From NCBI RefSeq assembly GCF_017979475.1, contig NZ_JAERIT010000003.1:149721-213720 (forward strand): a stretch of 64,000 nt of DNA. Reading direction: 5' to 3'. Position numbers and translations under genes: made by a program. Source of the DNA: Helicobacter pullorum NCTC 12824. Its GTDB lineage: Bacteria > Campylobacterota > Campylobacteria > Campylobacterales > Helicobacteraceae. Below are positions 21,712-30,599 of the stretch, piece after piece. The notes below the pieces were generated by a model. That model was not told the origin of the DNA. It did no database searches and saw nothing but the letters and a program-made list of their open reading frames with translations. The stretch's first letter is position 1. Each line of letters opens with the position of its first letter.

Positions 21712-22938
21712 TCCCCTTTGTGCTAAGTGGGTGCTTATGGCTTTTGTGCAAGCCCACGCACTAGCCCACGCAAAAGCAAGATTATATCCACCTCTATTAC
21801 CAACTATATCTAGCATTTCTCCGATGAGATAGAGATTTTTAAACTTTTTGCTTTCAAAGGTTTGTTTTGAAATTTCATTTCCACTTACACCGCCTCCACT
21901 GACTTCCGCACTTTCAAAGCCATAATAACTTGGAGAATCTAAAAGTAGGTTTTTGAGTGTGTAGATTGTGTGTTTGATGGTTTTTGTGTTGGTGATTTTT
22001 AATTTGAGATTCTCGCTTAATAGTTGAGCTAGTTTGGGGTGAATAAAGCCGCTTAAAATTTCTTTTGTGCTTCTATTTGGGTAGCTTTTGATAAGATAAA
22101 TCAAAGACTTTTCAAGTTGTTGGGAGGAAAAATTAGGCAATAAATCTAAGATGATTTTTGGATTTTTGGCTTGGTGCAAATAGGATGAAAGATCCAAAAT
22201 GCCAAAGCCAGATACTCCATAATTGGTAAAAAGTATATCATCATAGGTTTTAAATAGAGTGGCATCATCGTCCTTTAGGGTGATGTTTGCTTTGATTTTA
22301 ATACCGCTTAGATTGTTAATAGCAGTAGAGTTGAGTTTAAGAGGGACTAAAGAAGGGTAGGTGGGTAGAATCTCTAATCCTAATTTTTGAGCCAGAAGTA
22401 AGCCTTTGTCGCTTCCTCCGAGTTTTGGTGAGGCTTCACTGCCACAAGCAAGAATAACATGTGAAAAAGTATAAGAATTTTGGGTGCTTTGGAGGCAAAA
22501 AGATTCTTCTTTGTAAGAAAGAGAAAGAATTTCTTCTTGCAACTTCAAGGAAATATGAGATTCTTTGAGTAGGGATTCAAAGATATTGATGACAGATTTT
22601 GCACTGCTAGAGGCTGGATAGATTTTGCCATTATCTTTGCATTCTAAGAATAATCCGATTTTTTTGCAATGCTTTTCAAAAGCAAAATAATCAAAATTAT
22701 TAAGAATAGTTTGGATTTCTTGAGGGGTGAAACTTGTACTTTGGTAGTATGAGTGTTTTAGGTTTTTATTGTGAATGTTGCAATGCCCATTACCGGTGGC
22801 TAGGAGTTTTTTGCCAAGGGTTTTATTTTTGTCAAAAAGAATAAGGGGAATCTTCAAAGAAGCAAGCAAGGTTGCACAAAAGATTCCACTAGCACCTGCA
22901 CCGATGATAGCTATTTTGAAATTATTGGAAACTCCCAT
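21706..22938 (-). CDS. FAD-binding flavoprotein of the HI0933/BaiN-like family
   Basis: A 410-residue flavoprotein. The N-terminal dinucleotide-binding fold is clear ([20 protein letters not shown]), followed by [16 protein letters not shown], typical of the HI0933/YhiN/BaiN family, and C-terminal [22 protein letters not shown]. Members are often named NAD(P)/FAD-dependent oxidoreductases. The reaction is mostly unknown, except for bile-acid enzymes in clostridia. Start and stop overlap both neighbours: 17 nt with accA and 6 nt with psrC. Confidence 0.85.
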   Translation of the reverse strand: MGVSNNFKIAIIGAGASGIFCATLLASLKIPLILFDKNKTLGKKLLATGNGHCNIHNKNLKHSYYQSTSFTPQEIQTILNNFDYFAFEKHCKKIGLFLECKDNGKIYPASSSAKSVINIFESLLKESHISLKLQEEILSLSYKEESFCLQSTQNSYTFSHVILACGSEASPKLGGSDKGLLLAQKLGLEILPTYPSLVPLKLNSTAINNLSGIKIKANITLKDDDATLFKTYDDILFTNYGVSGFGILDLSSYLHQAKNPKIILDLLPNFSSQQLEKSLIYLIKSYPNRSTKEILSGFIHPKLAQLLSENLKLKITNTKTIKHTIYTLKNLLLDSPSYYGFESAEVSGGGVSGNEISKQTFESKKFKNLYLIGEMLDIVGNRGGYNLAFAWASAWACTKAISTHLAQRGL

Positions 22939-23848
22939 AAGACATTAGCTTATCATAGCGTGTTTGCAGATAGTTTTTATCATTTTGAATCTCTTTTAGT
23001 GAATTTAAAAAATATTCTTTGATGGCTTGTGCAGCCCCTTCTTTGTCTCTATGTGCTCCAATGATTGGCTCTTTGATGATATCATCAATGAGTTTTGCGG
23101 CTTTTAATTCATTGGGTGTGATTTTGAGTGCTTGCGTGGCATTTTCAATTTTACTTGGGTCATTCCATAAAATTGCCGCACAGCCCTCTGGGGAGATTAC
23201 GCTAAACACAGAGTATTCCATCATTGCAAGCCTATCAGCAACGCTAATGGCTAAAGCTCCGCCACTTCCTCCCTCACCTATAACAATAGAGATTGTGGGG
23301 ATTTTAAGTTGGCTAAATTCTTGAAGATTCTTTGCAATGGCTTCGCTTTGCCCTCTTTCTTCTGCACCAACTCCGGGATATGCACCGGGCGTATCTACAA
23401 ACATTAAAAGCGGAATTTCAAATTTTTCAGCCATTTTTGCAACACGCAAGGCTTTGCGATAGCCTTCTGGGTTTGGCATACCAAAATTTCTTTGCAGTTT
23501 GTTTTTGGTCCCTCTACCTTTTTCTTCGCCAATTACCATTACTTTTTGATGGTCAATTTTCCCCAAAAAACAAACAATGGCATTATCATCGCTAAAATGT
23601 CTATCGCCATGAATTTCTATTGAATCTTTTAATAAAATTCCTATATAATCCATCGCATAGGGTCTATCAGGGTGTCTAGCTAATTGTAGCTTTTGGTAAT
23701 CTGAGAGATTTGAATAAACTCTTTCTACTTCTTTTTCTAAATCTTTTTGAAGAATCTCTATGGCGTGTGTATCGCCCTTGAGTTGGGCAGTCGCGATATT
23801 TTCTTGAAGTGTTTTGATTTTGAGTTCGAAATCTAAATAGGTTGCCAC
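22922..23848 (-). CDS. accA: Acetyl-CoA carboxylase carboxyltransferase subunit alpha
   Basis: A 308-residue subunit that, together with AccD, transfers the carboxyl group from carboxybiotin to acetyl-CoA in the first step of fatty-acid synthesis. Diagnostic parts are [12 protein letters not shown] at the start, [40 protein letters not shown] (in part) and [20 protein letters not shown]. It lies 5 nt after fabF and overlaps the flavoprotein gene by 17 nt, in a fatty-acid gene run with fabF, acpP and fabG. Confidence 0.96.
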   Translation of the reverse strand: MATYLDFELKIKTLQENIATAQLKGDTHAIEILQKDLEKEVERVYSNLSDYQKLQLARHPDRPYAMDYIGILLKDSIEIHGDRHFSDDNAIVCFLGKIDHQKVMVIGEEKGRGTKNKLQRNFGMPNPEGYRKALRVAKMAEKFEIPLLMFVDTPGAYPGVGAEERGQSEAIAKNLQEFSQLKIPTISIVIGEGGSGGALAISVADRLAMMEYSVFSVISPEGCAAILWNDPSKIENATQALKITPNELKAAKLIDDIIKEPIIGAHRDKEGAAQAIKEYFLNSLKEIQNDKNYLQTRYDKLMSYGSFQ

Positions 23849-23853
23849 TTTAT

Positions 23854-25083
23854 TTACACTCTTTTGAAAATCACTACCCCATTGGTCCCACCAAAACCAA
23901 AGGAATTGCTCATGATTGTGTCAATTTTTGCTTCTCTAGCAACATTTGGAATATAATCTAAATCGCAATCGGGGTCTTTTTGCGTTTGATTGATTGTTGG
24001 GGGCAATATTCCTTTTTGCATTGCCATGATAGAAATAACTGCCTCTAGTCCTCCAGCAGCACCAAGACAATGCCCAATTTGTCCTTTTGTTGAGCTTACA
24101 GGAGGGACAGAACCATTGAATACTTTTTTTAATGCCAATGTTTCATAGTAATCGTTGTATTTGGTGCTAGTCCCGTGTGCATTGATATAATCAACTTGAG
24201 TATTTGCCATAGTAAGTGCCGCTTTCATTGCTCTATAAGCACCTTCTCCTTCGGGAGCTGGTGTAGTAATGTGATTTGCGTCTCCGCTTTCACCAAATCC
24301 AACTAATTCTGCATAAATCTTAGCACCCCTAGCTTTTGCGATTTCATAATCTTCCAATACAAGAGCCGCAGCCCCTTCTCCCATAACAAAACCACTTCTT
24401 TGTGCATCAAAAGGTCTTGAAGCGAGCTGTGGTTCATCATTCCTATCACAAAGTGCTTTCATCGCTGCAAATCCACCAATTCCAACTCCACATATCGCAG
24501 ATTCCGCGGCCACTACAAGCATTCTATCCGCGCTATTTAACATAATGGTTTTAGCAGCTTCAATAATGCCATGAGTCCCTGCCGCACACGCTGTAACGCT
24601 TGCTAGATTTGGTCCTTTTAGTGAAAAATCAATCGAGATAAATCCACCAAGCATATTAACTAATGCAGAAGGAATAAAAAATGGAGAAATGCGTCTAGGA
24701 CCTTTTTCAAAATTAATTACAGAGTTTTTTTCGATATTTCCTAATCCGCCAATACCAGAAGCGGAGCTGATTCCAAATCTTTCACCATCTACAAGTAAAT
24801 TCTTTTGTGAATCTACTAGCCCACTATCTTCCATAGCTTCTTTGGAGGCTTTAATGCCAAGCTGAATAAATCGGTCTGCTTTTTTGACTTCTTTAGCATC
24901 CATTACGCTATTTGGATCAAAATCCGTAATTTCTGCAGCAATTTTTACGGGAAATTCCGAAGCGTCAAAAGAGGAGATTGTTTTAATTCCACATTTTCCT
25001 TCGATAATAGCTCTAAAAGAATCTTCTCTATTTAATCCCAAAGAATTAATCATTCCTATTCCTGTAACTACTACTCTTCGCAT
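23854..25083 (-). CDS. fabF: Beta-ketoacyl-ACP synthase II
   Basis: A 409-residue condensing enzyme that elongates acyl-ACP with malonyl-ACP. The Cys-His-His triad is visible: [10 protein letters not shown] (nucleophile Cys), [11 protein letters not shown] and [12 protein letters not shown]. The C-terminal [11 protein letters not shown] motif is intact. The length is normal. It follows acpP by 55 nt, in the conserved order fabG-acpP-fabF-accA. Confidence 0.97.
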   Translation of the reverse strand: MRRVVVTGIGMINSLGLNREDSFRAIIEGKCGIKTISSFDASEFPVKIAAEITDFDPNSVMDAKEVKKADRFIQLGIKASKEAMEDSGLVDSQKNLLVDGERFGISSASGIGGLGNIEKNSVINFEKGPRRISPFFIPSALVNMLGGFISIDFSLKGPNLASVTACAAGTHGIIEAAKTIMLNSADRMLVVAAESAICGVGIGGFAAMKALCDRNDEPQLASRPFDAQRSGFVMGEGAAALVLEDYEIAKARGAKIYAELVGFGESGDANHITTPAPEGEGAYRAMKAALTMANTQVDYINAHGTSTKYNDYYETLALKKVFNGSVPPVSSTKGQIGHCLGAAGGLEAVISIMAMQKGILPPTINQTQKDPDCDLDYIPNVAREAKIDTIMSNSFGFGGTNGVVIFKRV

Positions 25084-25138
25084 TTTCTATCCTCGCATAT
25101 ATAATTTTGTGTATGCCAAAAAGGCATACTTTATGTTT

Positions 25139-25372
25139 TTAGTTTTTTGCTTTTTCGATATAAGCTACAATATCGCCAACGGTTGAAATTTTTTCTGCAT
25201 CTTCATCAGGCACATTAATATCAAATTTTTCTTCTAATGCCATAACAAGCTCTACAACATCCAAAGAATCTGCACCTAAATCTTCTACAAATCTTGATTC
25301 AGGCTTTATTTCACCTTCATTTACATTGAGCTGCTCTACTACAACTGCCTTTACATCATCAAAAATTGCCAT
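25139..25372 (-). CDS. acpP: Acyl carrier protein
   Basis: A 77-residue acidic carrier protein. The phosphopantetheine attachment serine lies in [19 protein letters not shown]. The protein carries growing acyl chains between the Fab enzymes in the cytoplasm. It sits between fabG and fabF. A good AAGGAG site precedes the ATG. Confidence 0.97.
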   Translation of the reverse strand: MAIFDDVKAVVVEQLNVNEGEIKPESRFVEDLGADSLDVVELVMALEEKFDINVPDEDAEKISTVGDIVAYIEKAKN

Positions 25373-25438
25373 TTAAATCTCCTTACAAAAATTCATAAAT
25401 TGTTATTGTATCTAAGTTTTTCTTAAAAAAATTAAATT

Positions 25439-26182
25439 TTACATATATAATCCGCCATTTACTTTTAAAACCTCGCCAGTGATATAGTTTGCGTGGTCTG
25501 AAAGTAAAAATGCAACTGCTCCTGCAACCTCTTTGCCATTTCCAAATCTACCCAGTGGAATATTTGCAGCATAAGAAGCTTTGATTTCTTCTTTTAGGTT
25601 TTCTGTCATATCGCTTTGAATGAATCCCGGAGTAATGCAATTAAAGCGGATTGCTTTGCTTCCACCTTCTTTGGCAAAGGATTTTGTCATAGCTATCATA
25701 CCGCCTTTGCTAGCTGCATAATTGCATTGCCCAATATTGCCGATTTCTCCTATGATAGAGGCGATATTAACTACGCTGCCATAACCTTGTTTTCTCATAA
25801 TTTTTAATGCTTCTCTGCAACCAATAAAACAAGAAGTGAGATTAGCCTCTAAAACCCCATTAAAATCTTCTACCTGCATGCGCATAGAAAGTTTATCGTT
25901 GGTAATGCCTGCATTATTGACAAGATAGCTTAATTCTCCATCGCTACTAAGAATTGCTTCTATCCCGGCGATAAAATCTTTTTCATTAGTCGCATCAAAG
26001 CAAATAACAGCGGCTTGTCCTCCATTATTTTCTATTTCTTTTTTGAGATTATCTGCAAGTTCGGGTTTGGAGCGATAATTAATCCACACTTTTAAGCCCA
26101 TTTGAGCGAGTTCTTTTGCAATTTCTGCACCAATTCCTTTGCTTGCACCTGTGATTAAAACATTTTTTCCGCGAAATTTCAT
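25439..26182 (-). CDS. fabG: 3-oxoacyl-ACP reductase
   Basis: A 247-residue short-chain dehydrogenase that reduces 3-oxoacyl-ACP with NADPH. The cofactor motif TGASKGIG, the NNAG motif, and the catalytic Ser/Tyr/Lys (NIASIIGEIG..., YAASKGG) are present. The position in front of acpP and fabF supports FabG over other short-chain dehydrogenases. Confidence 0.95.
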   Translation of the reverse strand: MKFRGKNVLITGASKGIGAEIAKELAQMGLKVWINYRSKPELADNLKKEIENNGGQAAVICFDATNEKDFIAGIEAILSSDGELSYLVNNAGITNDKLSMRMQVEDFNGVLEANLTSCFIGCREALKIMRKQGYGSVVNIASIIGEIGNIGQCNYAASKGGMIAMTKSFAKEGGSKAIRFNCITPGFIQSDMTENLKEEIKASYAANIPLGRFGNGKEVAGAVAFLLSDHANYITGEVLKVNGGLYM

Positions 26183-26224
26183 TCTCTTTCCTTATGTTTG
26201 TTAAAATCCAAATTATACACAAAA

Positions 26225-26989
26225 TCAATCATTTTTTACTTCATAAGTTAAAAAGTTTTTTTGGATATTTTTGATTGTCTTTGTGTCAATATTGAGTAAT
26301 TTTAAGCCTTGTATTTCTAGGTTTTTTAAGTCATTTAGGCTTTGTAGTTGGCTTTTGGCACATTCTTTAAGTAGAATCCCTCGATAGTGTTTGGCATAGT
26401 GGCTAACAACTTTTGAATTTTTGAGGAAAATGGGTTCATAGATGATAAAGTCTTGTGGCAACTCTAAACATTTTTGATAAAAACCTGCGCGTAAATCCAA
26501 AATTTCTTTTTCTTTGTTGAGGAAATTTAGGAAATTTGCTCGGTTTTGTTTGTAAAAATTTTTGGTATCAAAATCCAAAAATCCTTCACCTTGTTTTAAA
26601 TCATAATAGGGAATTTTATCTTCTGCCCTAAGAATCCCAAAAAGATTCGAAAAAATCAGCACTCGCTGTTTGAGATAATTTTGTTCTTTTGTGTTTAAAG
26701 CAAGAAAATCTAGTGCTTTATAGGCTACTCCACTATAACGCAAAATAGAATCCACAATAGGGGAATTGAGAATATTTTGTGCTAGAGCAAGTTCTTCTAG
26801 GGGAATGTGCTTAGTCCCAAAAAGTTTTTGGATAGCATAATCATTGCTTGTTTGTAGATAAGAGGCGTATTTTTCTAAAACTTCTTGTAGATTTTGTGCC
26901 AAAAAGTTATCATAGAATCTAGCTGTATTGAGAGTTTCTTTGGGGTGATGGAGGTGCTTTTTTTCACTTGGAGAAAATAAAAACCACAT
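26225..26989 (-). CDS. yaaA: YaaA-family peroxide-stress protein (DUF328)
   Basis: A 254-residue cytoplasmic protein of the YaaA family. The opening MWFLFSPSEKK, the middle YSGVAYKALDFLAL, and VLIFSNLFGILRAEDKIPYYDLK are diagnostic. In E. coli YaaA limits intracellular free iron during peroxide stress and binds DNA. It has no overlap with neighbours but lies on the same strand, between fabG and glnA. Function is carried over by family only. Confidence 0.85.
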   Translation of the reverse strand: MWFLFSPSEKKHLHHPKETLNTARFYDNFLAQNLQEVLEKYASYLQTSNDYAIQKLFGTKHIPLEELALAQNILNSPIVDSILRYSGVAYKALDFLALNTKEQNYLKQRVLIFSNLFGILRAEDKIPYYDLKQGEGFLDFDTKNFYKQNRANFLNFLNKEKEILDLRAGFYQKCLELPQDFIIYEPIFLKNSKVVSHYAKHYRGILLKECAKSQLQSLNDLKNLEIQGLKLLNIDTKTIKNIQKNFLTYEVKND

Positions 26990-27035
26990 TGAAAACCTTG
27001 TTGGAGAATAAGCTTGAAAGCTAGGAAGCCGAATC

Positions 27036-28472
27036 CTAGCAACTATAAGTTGTTAAAAATTCAAATGGGTGTGGGCGTCCTTCCCAAGGCCAAATTTCTG
27101 TTTCAAATTTGAATTTTTTGTAAGTTTGAATAAATTCTTCAGAAAATACTGCCCCCTCTTTGAGATAAGCTCTATCTACAAGCATTTCTTCCACAGCGTG
27201 GCGTAAAGTGTGTGGGAGTTGTTTGATGCCTTTTTCGCGGATTTCATCAAGAGTTAATTCAAAGAGATTGACTTCCATAGGTTTGCCCGGATCGCATTTT
27301 TGTGTAATTCCATCAAGTCCAGCCATGAGTAATGCAGAAAATGCAAGATAAGGATTGCTAGAGCTATCAGGGAATCTAAATTCCATTCTCTTAGCTTTTT
27401 CTCCGCTATTATAGGGGATTCGGATACTAGCACTACGATTTTGTGCAGAATATGTAAGGATACTTGGTGCCTCAAAGCCCGGAATTAGTCTTTTATAAGA
27501 GTTTGTGCTTGCATTTGTAAAAGCTGCTAGTCCGCGCGCGTGTTTTAGCACTCCGCCCAGGAAGTGTAATGCCATTTCGCTTAAACCTTCGTATGCGTCC
27601 CCTGCAAAGAGGTTTTTCCCTTCTTTCCAAATGCTAATGTGCGTGTGCATTCCGCTGCCATTGTCGTTATAAAGCGGTTTTGGCATAAAAGTGGCAGTTT
27701 TGCCATTAAGGTGTGCAACCATTTTGACGACATATTTAAGCTTTTGGACATTGTCGGCTGCTTCGAGCATATCGCCAAATTTCACACCAATTTCACCTTG
27801 CCCTTGTGCTACTTCATGATGCACTACAAAAGTTTCTAAACCTACTTGATTAAGCACTTTAACCATTTCTGCACGGATATCTACCATAGAATCCACTGGA
27901 GCTACTGGGAAGTATCCCCCCTTTGTCCCGGGTCGATGCCCCATATTTACTCCATCAAATTCTTTGTCCCGATTCCATTCGCCTTCTTCTGTGTCGATTT
28001 CGTAATACTGGCAATTCACAGAATCTTTGATTTTGATAGAATCAAAGACAAAAAATTCATTTTCTGGTCCATAATATGCAACATCTCCAATCCCGCTCTC
28101 TTTTAGGTATTTCATCGCTCTTTTTACGATACTGCGAGGGCATTTCTCATAAGGTTCATTTTTGTAAATATCCCACACATCGCAGAAAACTACCATTGTT
28201 GTATCAGCGGTAAATGGGTCGATAAAATATCGCACAGGATCAGGAATCAAAATCATATCCGATTTATCTACAGGTTGCCAACCATGGATAGAGCTCGCAT
28301 CAAAAGGGATTCCTTCAAAACTGCTTTCATCAATTGCACTTGCACTAAAAGAAAGATGGTGCCATATGCCTTTGATATCTGTGAATCTAAAATCTATGAA
28401 TTCAACTTCATTTGCTTTGCATTCTTCAAAAAACTTTGCTACAGCTTTTGTGTCTATTTGTGGTCGTTGCAT
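27036..28472 (-). CDS. glnA: Glutamine synthetase, type I
   Basis: A 478-residue enzyme that makes glutamine from glutamate, ammonia and ATP, acting as a dodecamer. Signature parts include [19 protein letters not shown], and [10 protein letters not shown]. The tyrosine adenylylated in enterobacteria is replaced by Phe (F404 in NLFELTL), so adenylyltransferase control at this site is not possible. The same substitution is known from H. pylori. The gene is transcribed away from the ferrosome-like cluster, with a 289-bp spacer between them. Confidence 0.97.
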   Translation of the reverse strand: MQRPQIDTKAVAKFFEECKANEVEFIDFRFTDIKGIWHHLSFSASAIDESSFEGIPFDASSIHGWQPVDKSDMILIPDPVRYFIDPFTADTTMVVFCDVWDIYKNEPYEKCPRSIVKRAMKYLKESGIGDVAYYGPENEFFVFDSIKIKDSVNCQYYEIDTEEGEWNRDKEFDGVNMGHRPGTKGGYFPVAPVDSMVDIRAEMVKVLNQVGLETFVVHHEVAQGQGEIGVKFGDMLEAADNVQKLKYVVKMVAHLNGKTATFMPKPLYNDNGSGMHTHISIWKEGKNLFAGDAYEGLSEMALHFLGGVLKHARGLAAFTNASTNSYKRLIPGFEAPSILTYSAQNRSASIRIPYNSGEKAKRMEFRFPDSSSNPYLAFSALLMAGLDGITQKCDPGKPMEVNLFELTLDEIREKGIKQLPHTLRHAVEEMLVDRAYLKEGAVFSEEFIQTYKKFKFETEIWPWEGRPHPFEFLTTYSC

Positions 28473-28589
28473 TAATGTTCCCTTGTTAAAATTTTTTGGA
28501 ATCTTAGCATTTTTTTTGTTATTTCTAAGTTAAGTTTTAATAAAAGTCTATAATGTTGAATCGATGAATGCAGAAAGGATATTTATAGT

Positions 28590-28607
28590 TATCATTATTA
28601 TATGATA
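28590..28607. promoter_or_regulatory. Fur-like inverted repeat in the glnA/ferrosome-like spacer
   Basis: TATCAT-TATTAT-ATGATA is a perfect dyad with the A/T pattern of Fur boxes. It lies 105 nt upstream of the -10 of the plus-strand cluster and about 118 nt before glnA, so it could serve either gene. Assignment to Fur is inferred only from its appearance. Confidence 0.35.
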
Positions 28608-28676
28608 GTTAGCAATCAAAATCGTTGTTAATAGGCATTATTAAACTATGAGAATATCCCATAATTTATTTAATAG

Positions 28677-28717
28677 CATTAATATTTAAGTTTATATTAA
28701 TGGTGTTGTATTATAAT
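28677..28717 (+). promoter_or_regulatory. Promoter with a perfect 26-bp palindrome, ferrosome-like operon
   Basis: CATTAATAT (28677-28685) and ATATTAATG (28694-28702) are exact complements with an 8-nt spacer. The -10 hexamer TATAAT is at 28712-28717, so the palindrome covers the -35 region, where a repressor would block RNA polymerase. The first gene starts at 28762. A metal-dependent regulator (Fur- or NikR-like) is the obvious candidate, but the palindrome does not clearly match a consensus I know. Confidence 0.55.
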
Positions 28718-28761
28718 TCCTAATTTTTGAGCTTAAATATCTTGAAAATTTAGGGGAGATA

Positions 28762-29118
28762 ATGTCGTTGGGGGAGAAAAGTTTGATACAAAATTATTCT
28801 ATCACGCCTCAAGACTTAGAAATGTTTGCAGAATATTTTTCTATTATTCATCATATTGATGGTAGAATCCGATTGCGTGCAAGTGCAAAATTAAAAAAAT
28901 TCTTGCAAGAAAATGATACGATTAACCCCTTTAATATTTTAGAAGCAATAGAAGCTAGCCCCGCTATAAAATCTATCAAGTTTAATAAGATTATTGGCTC
29001 ACTTACTATACAATATGATACTAATTTGTTTGAGCCTATTTATTGGGAATCTTGCATAAAGGGTGAGAGGCTTGAGGAAATTGCCAACAAAATTAATTGG
29101 ATGATAAAAGAGATTTGA
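28762..29118 (+). CDS. HMA-like domain protein of the ferrosome-like cluster
   Basis: A 118-residue protein with a ferredoxin-like HMA-type fold predicted from residues 27-100. HHIDGRIRLRASAKLKKFL (residues 30-48) has the H-x4-R-x-R pattern typical of the heavy-metal-associated family next to P1B ATPases. EASPAIKSIKFNKIIGSLTIQYD is the beta-alpha-beta end of the fold. The usual Cys-x-x-Cys metal site is missing. The N-terminus of the ATPase gene downstream has the same pattern (IHSTKNRARFKYS), as has been noted for ferrosome proteins with HMA-like parts. It is first in the operon and overlaps the next gene by 1 nt (TGATG). Its role could be like FezC, but that is only inferred. Confidence 0.55.
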   Translation: MSLGEKSLIQNYSITPQDLEMFAEYFSIIHHIDGRIRLRASAKLKKFLQENDTINPFNILEAIEASPAIKSIKFNKIIGSLTIQYDTNLFEPIYWESCIKGERLEEIANKINWMIKEI

Positions 29119-29705
29119 TGACAACACAAGAGAAAATATTAATCGCATTAGATGATGAATACAAGGCATATAGTTTTTATAACAAGGCTATGCAGCTTTA
29201 TGGAATGCCTTTTGCGAATTTGTTTCAATCAGAGGCAAACCATATCAACGCTTTAAGTTTGCATTTGCAAAATCTCAATGTGCCAATTCCGCAGAATCCT
29301 TATGAAGATATTGTGATACCTAATACTTTATCAGGGGCTTTAGAAGCGGCAATAGAGAATGAAAATCAAAATATCGCACTTTATAATTCTTTGATTGAGG
29401 GGGAGCAAGATTCTTTGGTGCTTGATACTTTTTATCGTTTGCAAGCTGCTTCTTTTAACAATCACATTCCTTCACTCTTTAATGCTTTGAATGCAAATAC
29501 TGGTTTGCTGGATAAAATCAATAATGGCAGAGCACTTTTGAGTGAGACAGGAGAAATTGTAGCACAACTCCAAAATGGAGAGCTTACACAAGGACAGTTG
29601 GAGGCTTTCCTTAATAAGCTTAATTATTCCCTTATGGGCGGAATGATTTTGGGAGCGTTTGGGGCGATTATTCTCAATGAATTTTTAAATCAAAATAAGG
29701 AGTAA
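29118..29705 (+). CDS. Ferritin-like DUF2202-type protein
   Basis: A 195-residue protein with a four-helix ferritin-like domain. Candidate di-iron ligands are E14, E39 with H42 (SEANHIN), E80 or E82 (AIENENQNIALY) and H116 (AASFNNHIPSL), in the arrangement of DUF2202-type proteins. The C-terminal part (LMGGMILGAFGAIIL, about residues 173-187) is glycine-rich and hydrophobic, so the protein may attach to a membrane. I chose the ATG at 29118, which overlaps the previous stop. An iron-binding or ferroxidase role fits the setting beside a metal ATPase. I do not know of an exact characterised relative. Confidence 0.65.
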   Translation: MTTQEKILIALDDEYKAYSFYNKAMQLYGMPFANLFQSEANHINALSLHLQNLNVPIPQNPYEDIVIPNTLSGALEAAIENENQNIALYNSLIEGEQDSLVLDTFYRLQAASFNNHIPSLFNALNANTGLLDKINNGRALLSETGEIVAQLQNGELTQGQLEAFLNKLNYSLMGGMILGAFGAIILNEFLNQNKE

Positions 29706-29708
29706 ATT

Positions 29709-29939
29709 ATGGCATTACCATTTATCGCAGGTTTAGTAATCGGGTCTGGAGTAGCATTGTTATTTACCAAAAAAGATATGCTTCAAAAGGGAGTTGATTT
29801 TGCAAAAAGTTTTGCTAAGCTAGATGGGGAAGATTGTGCAAAACCTAAAAAAGACAATGAGAAAACTCCAAATAATAATGTAGAAGTGAAGCGGGTTGTT
29901 AGAAAAAGACTTACAAAAAAATCACAAAAAGTAGAGTAA
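29709..29939 (+). CDS. Small membrane-anchored protein
   Basis: A 76-residue protein with a single N-terminal hydrophobic segment (PFIAGLVIGSGVALLFTKKDML) and a highly charged, Lys-rich C-terminal half (VKRVVRKRLTKKSQK). This layout resembles small YtxH-type proteins. The glycine spacing G-x3-G-x-G could drive helix packing. It has an AAGGAG site and lies 4 nt after the ferritin-like gene. Function unknown; membership of the same operon is the only clue. Confidence 0.75.
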   Translation: MALPFIAGLVIGSGVALLFTKKDMLQKGVDFAKSFAKLDGEDCAKPKKDNEKTPNNNVEVKRVVRKRLTKKSQKVE

Positions 29940-29958
29940 ATAAGTTGAAGGATTATTG

Positions 29959-30324
29959 ATGATAATAAATACAGGAATCCCGCGTTCTGTCGTTGGGCAT
30001 ACGATAAGTGGTTCAATTATCGGAGCTATGGTAAGCGGAGTTTATGAATATTCCAAATATAAAAAAGGTGAAGTGAGCAAAAGCGAAGCGATTAATACCA
30101 CATTAAAAGCAACGCTTGAGGGAGGAATTATTGCAGCAAGTGGTATTGCAGCAACTAATGCACTTGGAAATCCTGCTAAAAAGCCTTTGTCAAATGCCCT
30201 AGAGGCAATGTCCTATGTAGCATTAGGGGTGGCTGGTGTATATGGAATCCAACAAGCTTTTAAGCAAAATTCACAAAATTTCACAACAAGGAGAGTAAAT
30301 GACAAATCAACCAAATCCAAATAA
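29959..30324 (+). CDS. Glycine-zipper membrane protein
   Basis: A 121-residue protein with three short hydrophobic segments: GHTISGSIIGAMVSGVYEY (about residues 13-31), GGIIAASGIAATNALG and AMSYVALGVAGVYGIQQAF. The Gly/Ser spacing resembles a glycine zipper. The start is ATG 29959 after AAGGA; an upstream TTG would add one residue. It overlaps the next gene by 26 nt. In ferrosome and magnetosome clusters several small hydrophobic glycine-rich proteins sit in the organelle membrane. Whether this one does is unproven. Confidence 0.7.
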   Translation: MIINTGIPRSVVGHTISGSIIGAMVSGVYEYSKYKKGEVSKSEAINTTLKATLEGGIIAASGIAATNALGNPAKKPLSNALEAMSYVALGVAGVYGIQQAFKQNSQNFTTRRVNDKSTKSK

Positions 30325-30598
30325 TCCCTATATACAAAATAATTCTACAAACACGCAGCAAAATGCAGATAAGCAAAACAATGGTATTTTGAATGTTTTT
30401 GGGGATCAAAACACACAAAAAGATTTTATCAAAGGTGCATTAATTGGTGCAGTGGCGACTTTTATTTTGACTAATGAAAATGCACAAAGAGCTATTTTCA
30501 AAGGATTTGCAAAAGTGAGCGGACTTTTTGAAGCAGGTATAGAGGAATTAAAAGAGCGTTATGAAGATGCCAAAGCAGAGGTAAATTCACAAGAATAA
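30299..30598 (+). CDS. Small YtxH-like membrane protein
   Basis: A 99-residue protein. An Asn/Gln-rich N-terminal part of 35 residues is followed by one hydrophobic segment (FIKGALIGAVATFILTNENAQ) and an acidic helical tail (EAGIEELKERYEDAKAEV). The arrangement resembles YtxH-type proteins, as in the gene at 29709. It overlaps the previous gene and ends 1 nt before the ATPase gene, so all are tightly coupled. Function unknown. Confidence 0.75.
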   Translation: MTNQPNPNNPYIQNNSTNTQQNADKQNNGILNVFGDQNTQKDFIKGALIGAVATFILTNENAQRAIFKGFAKVSGLFEAGIEELKERYEDAKAEVNSQE

Positions 30599-30599
30599 A

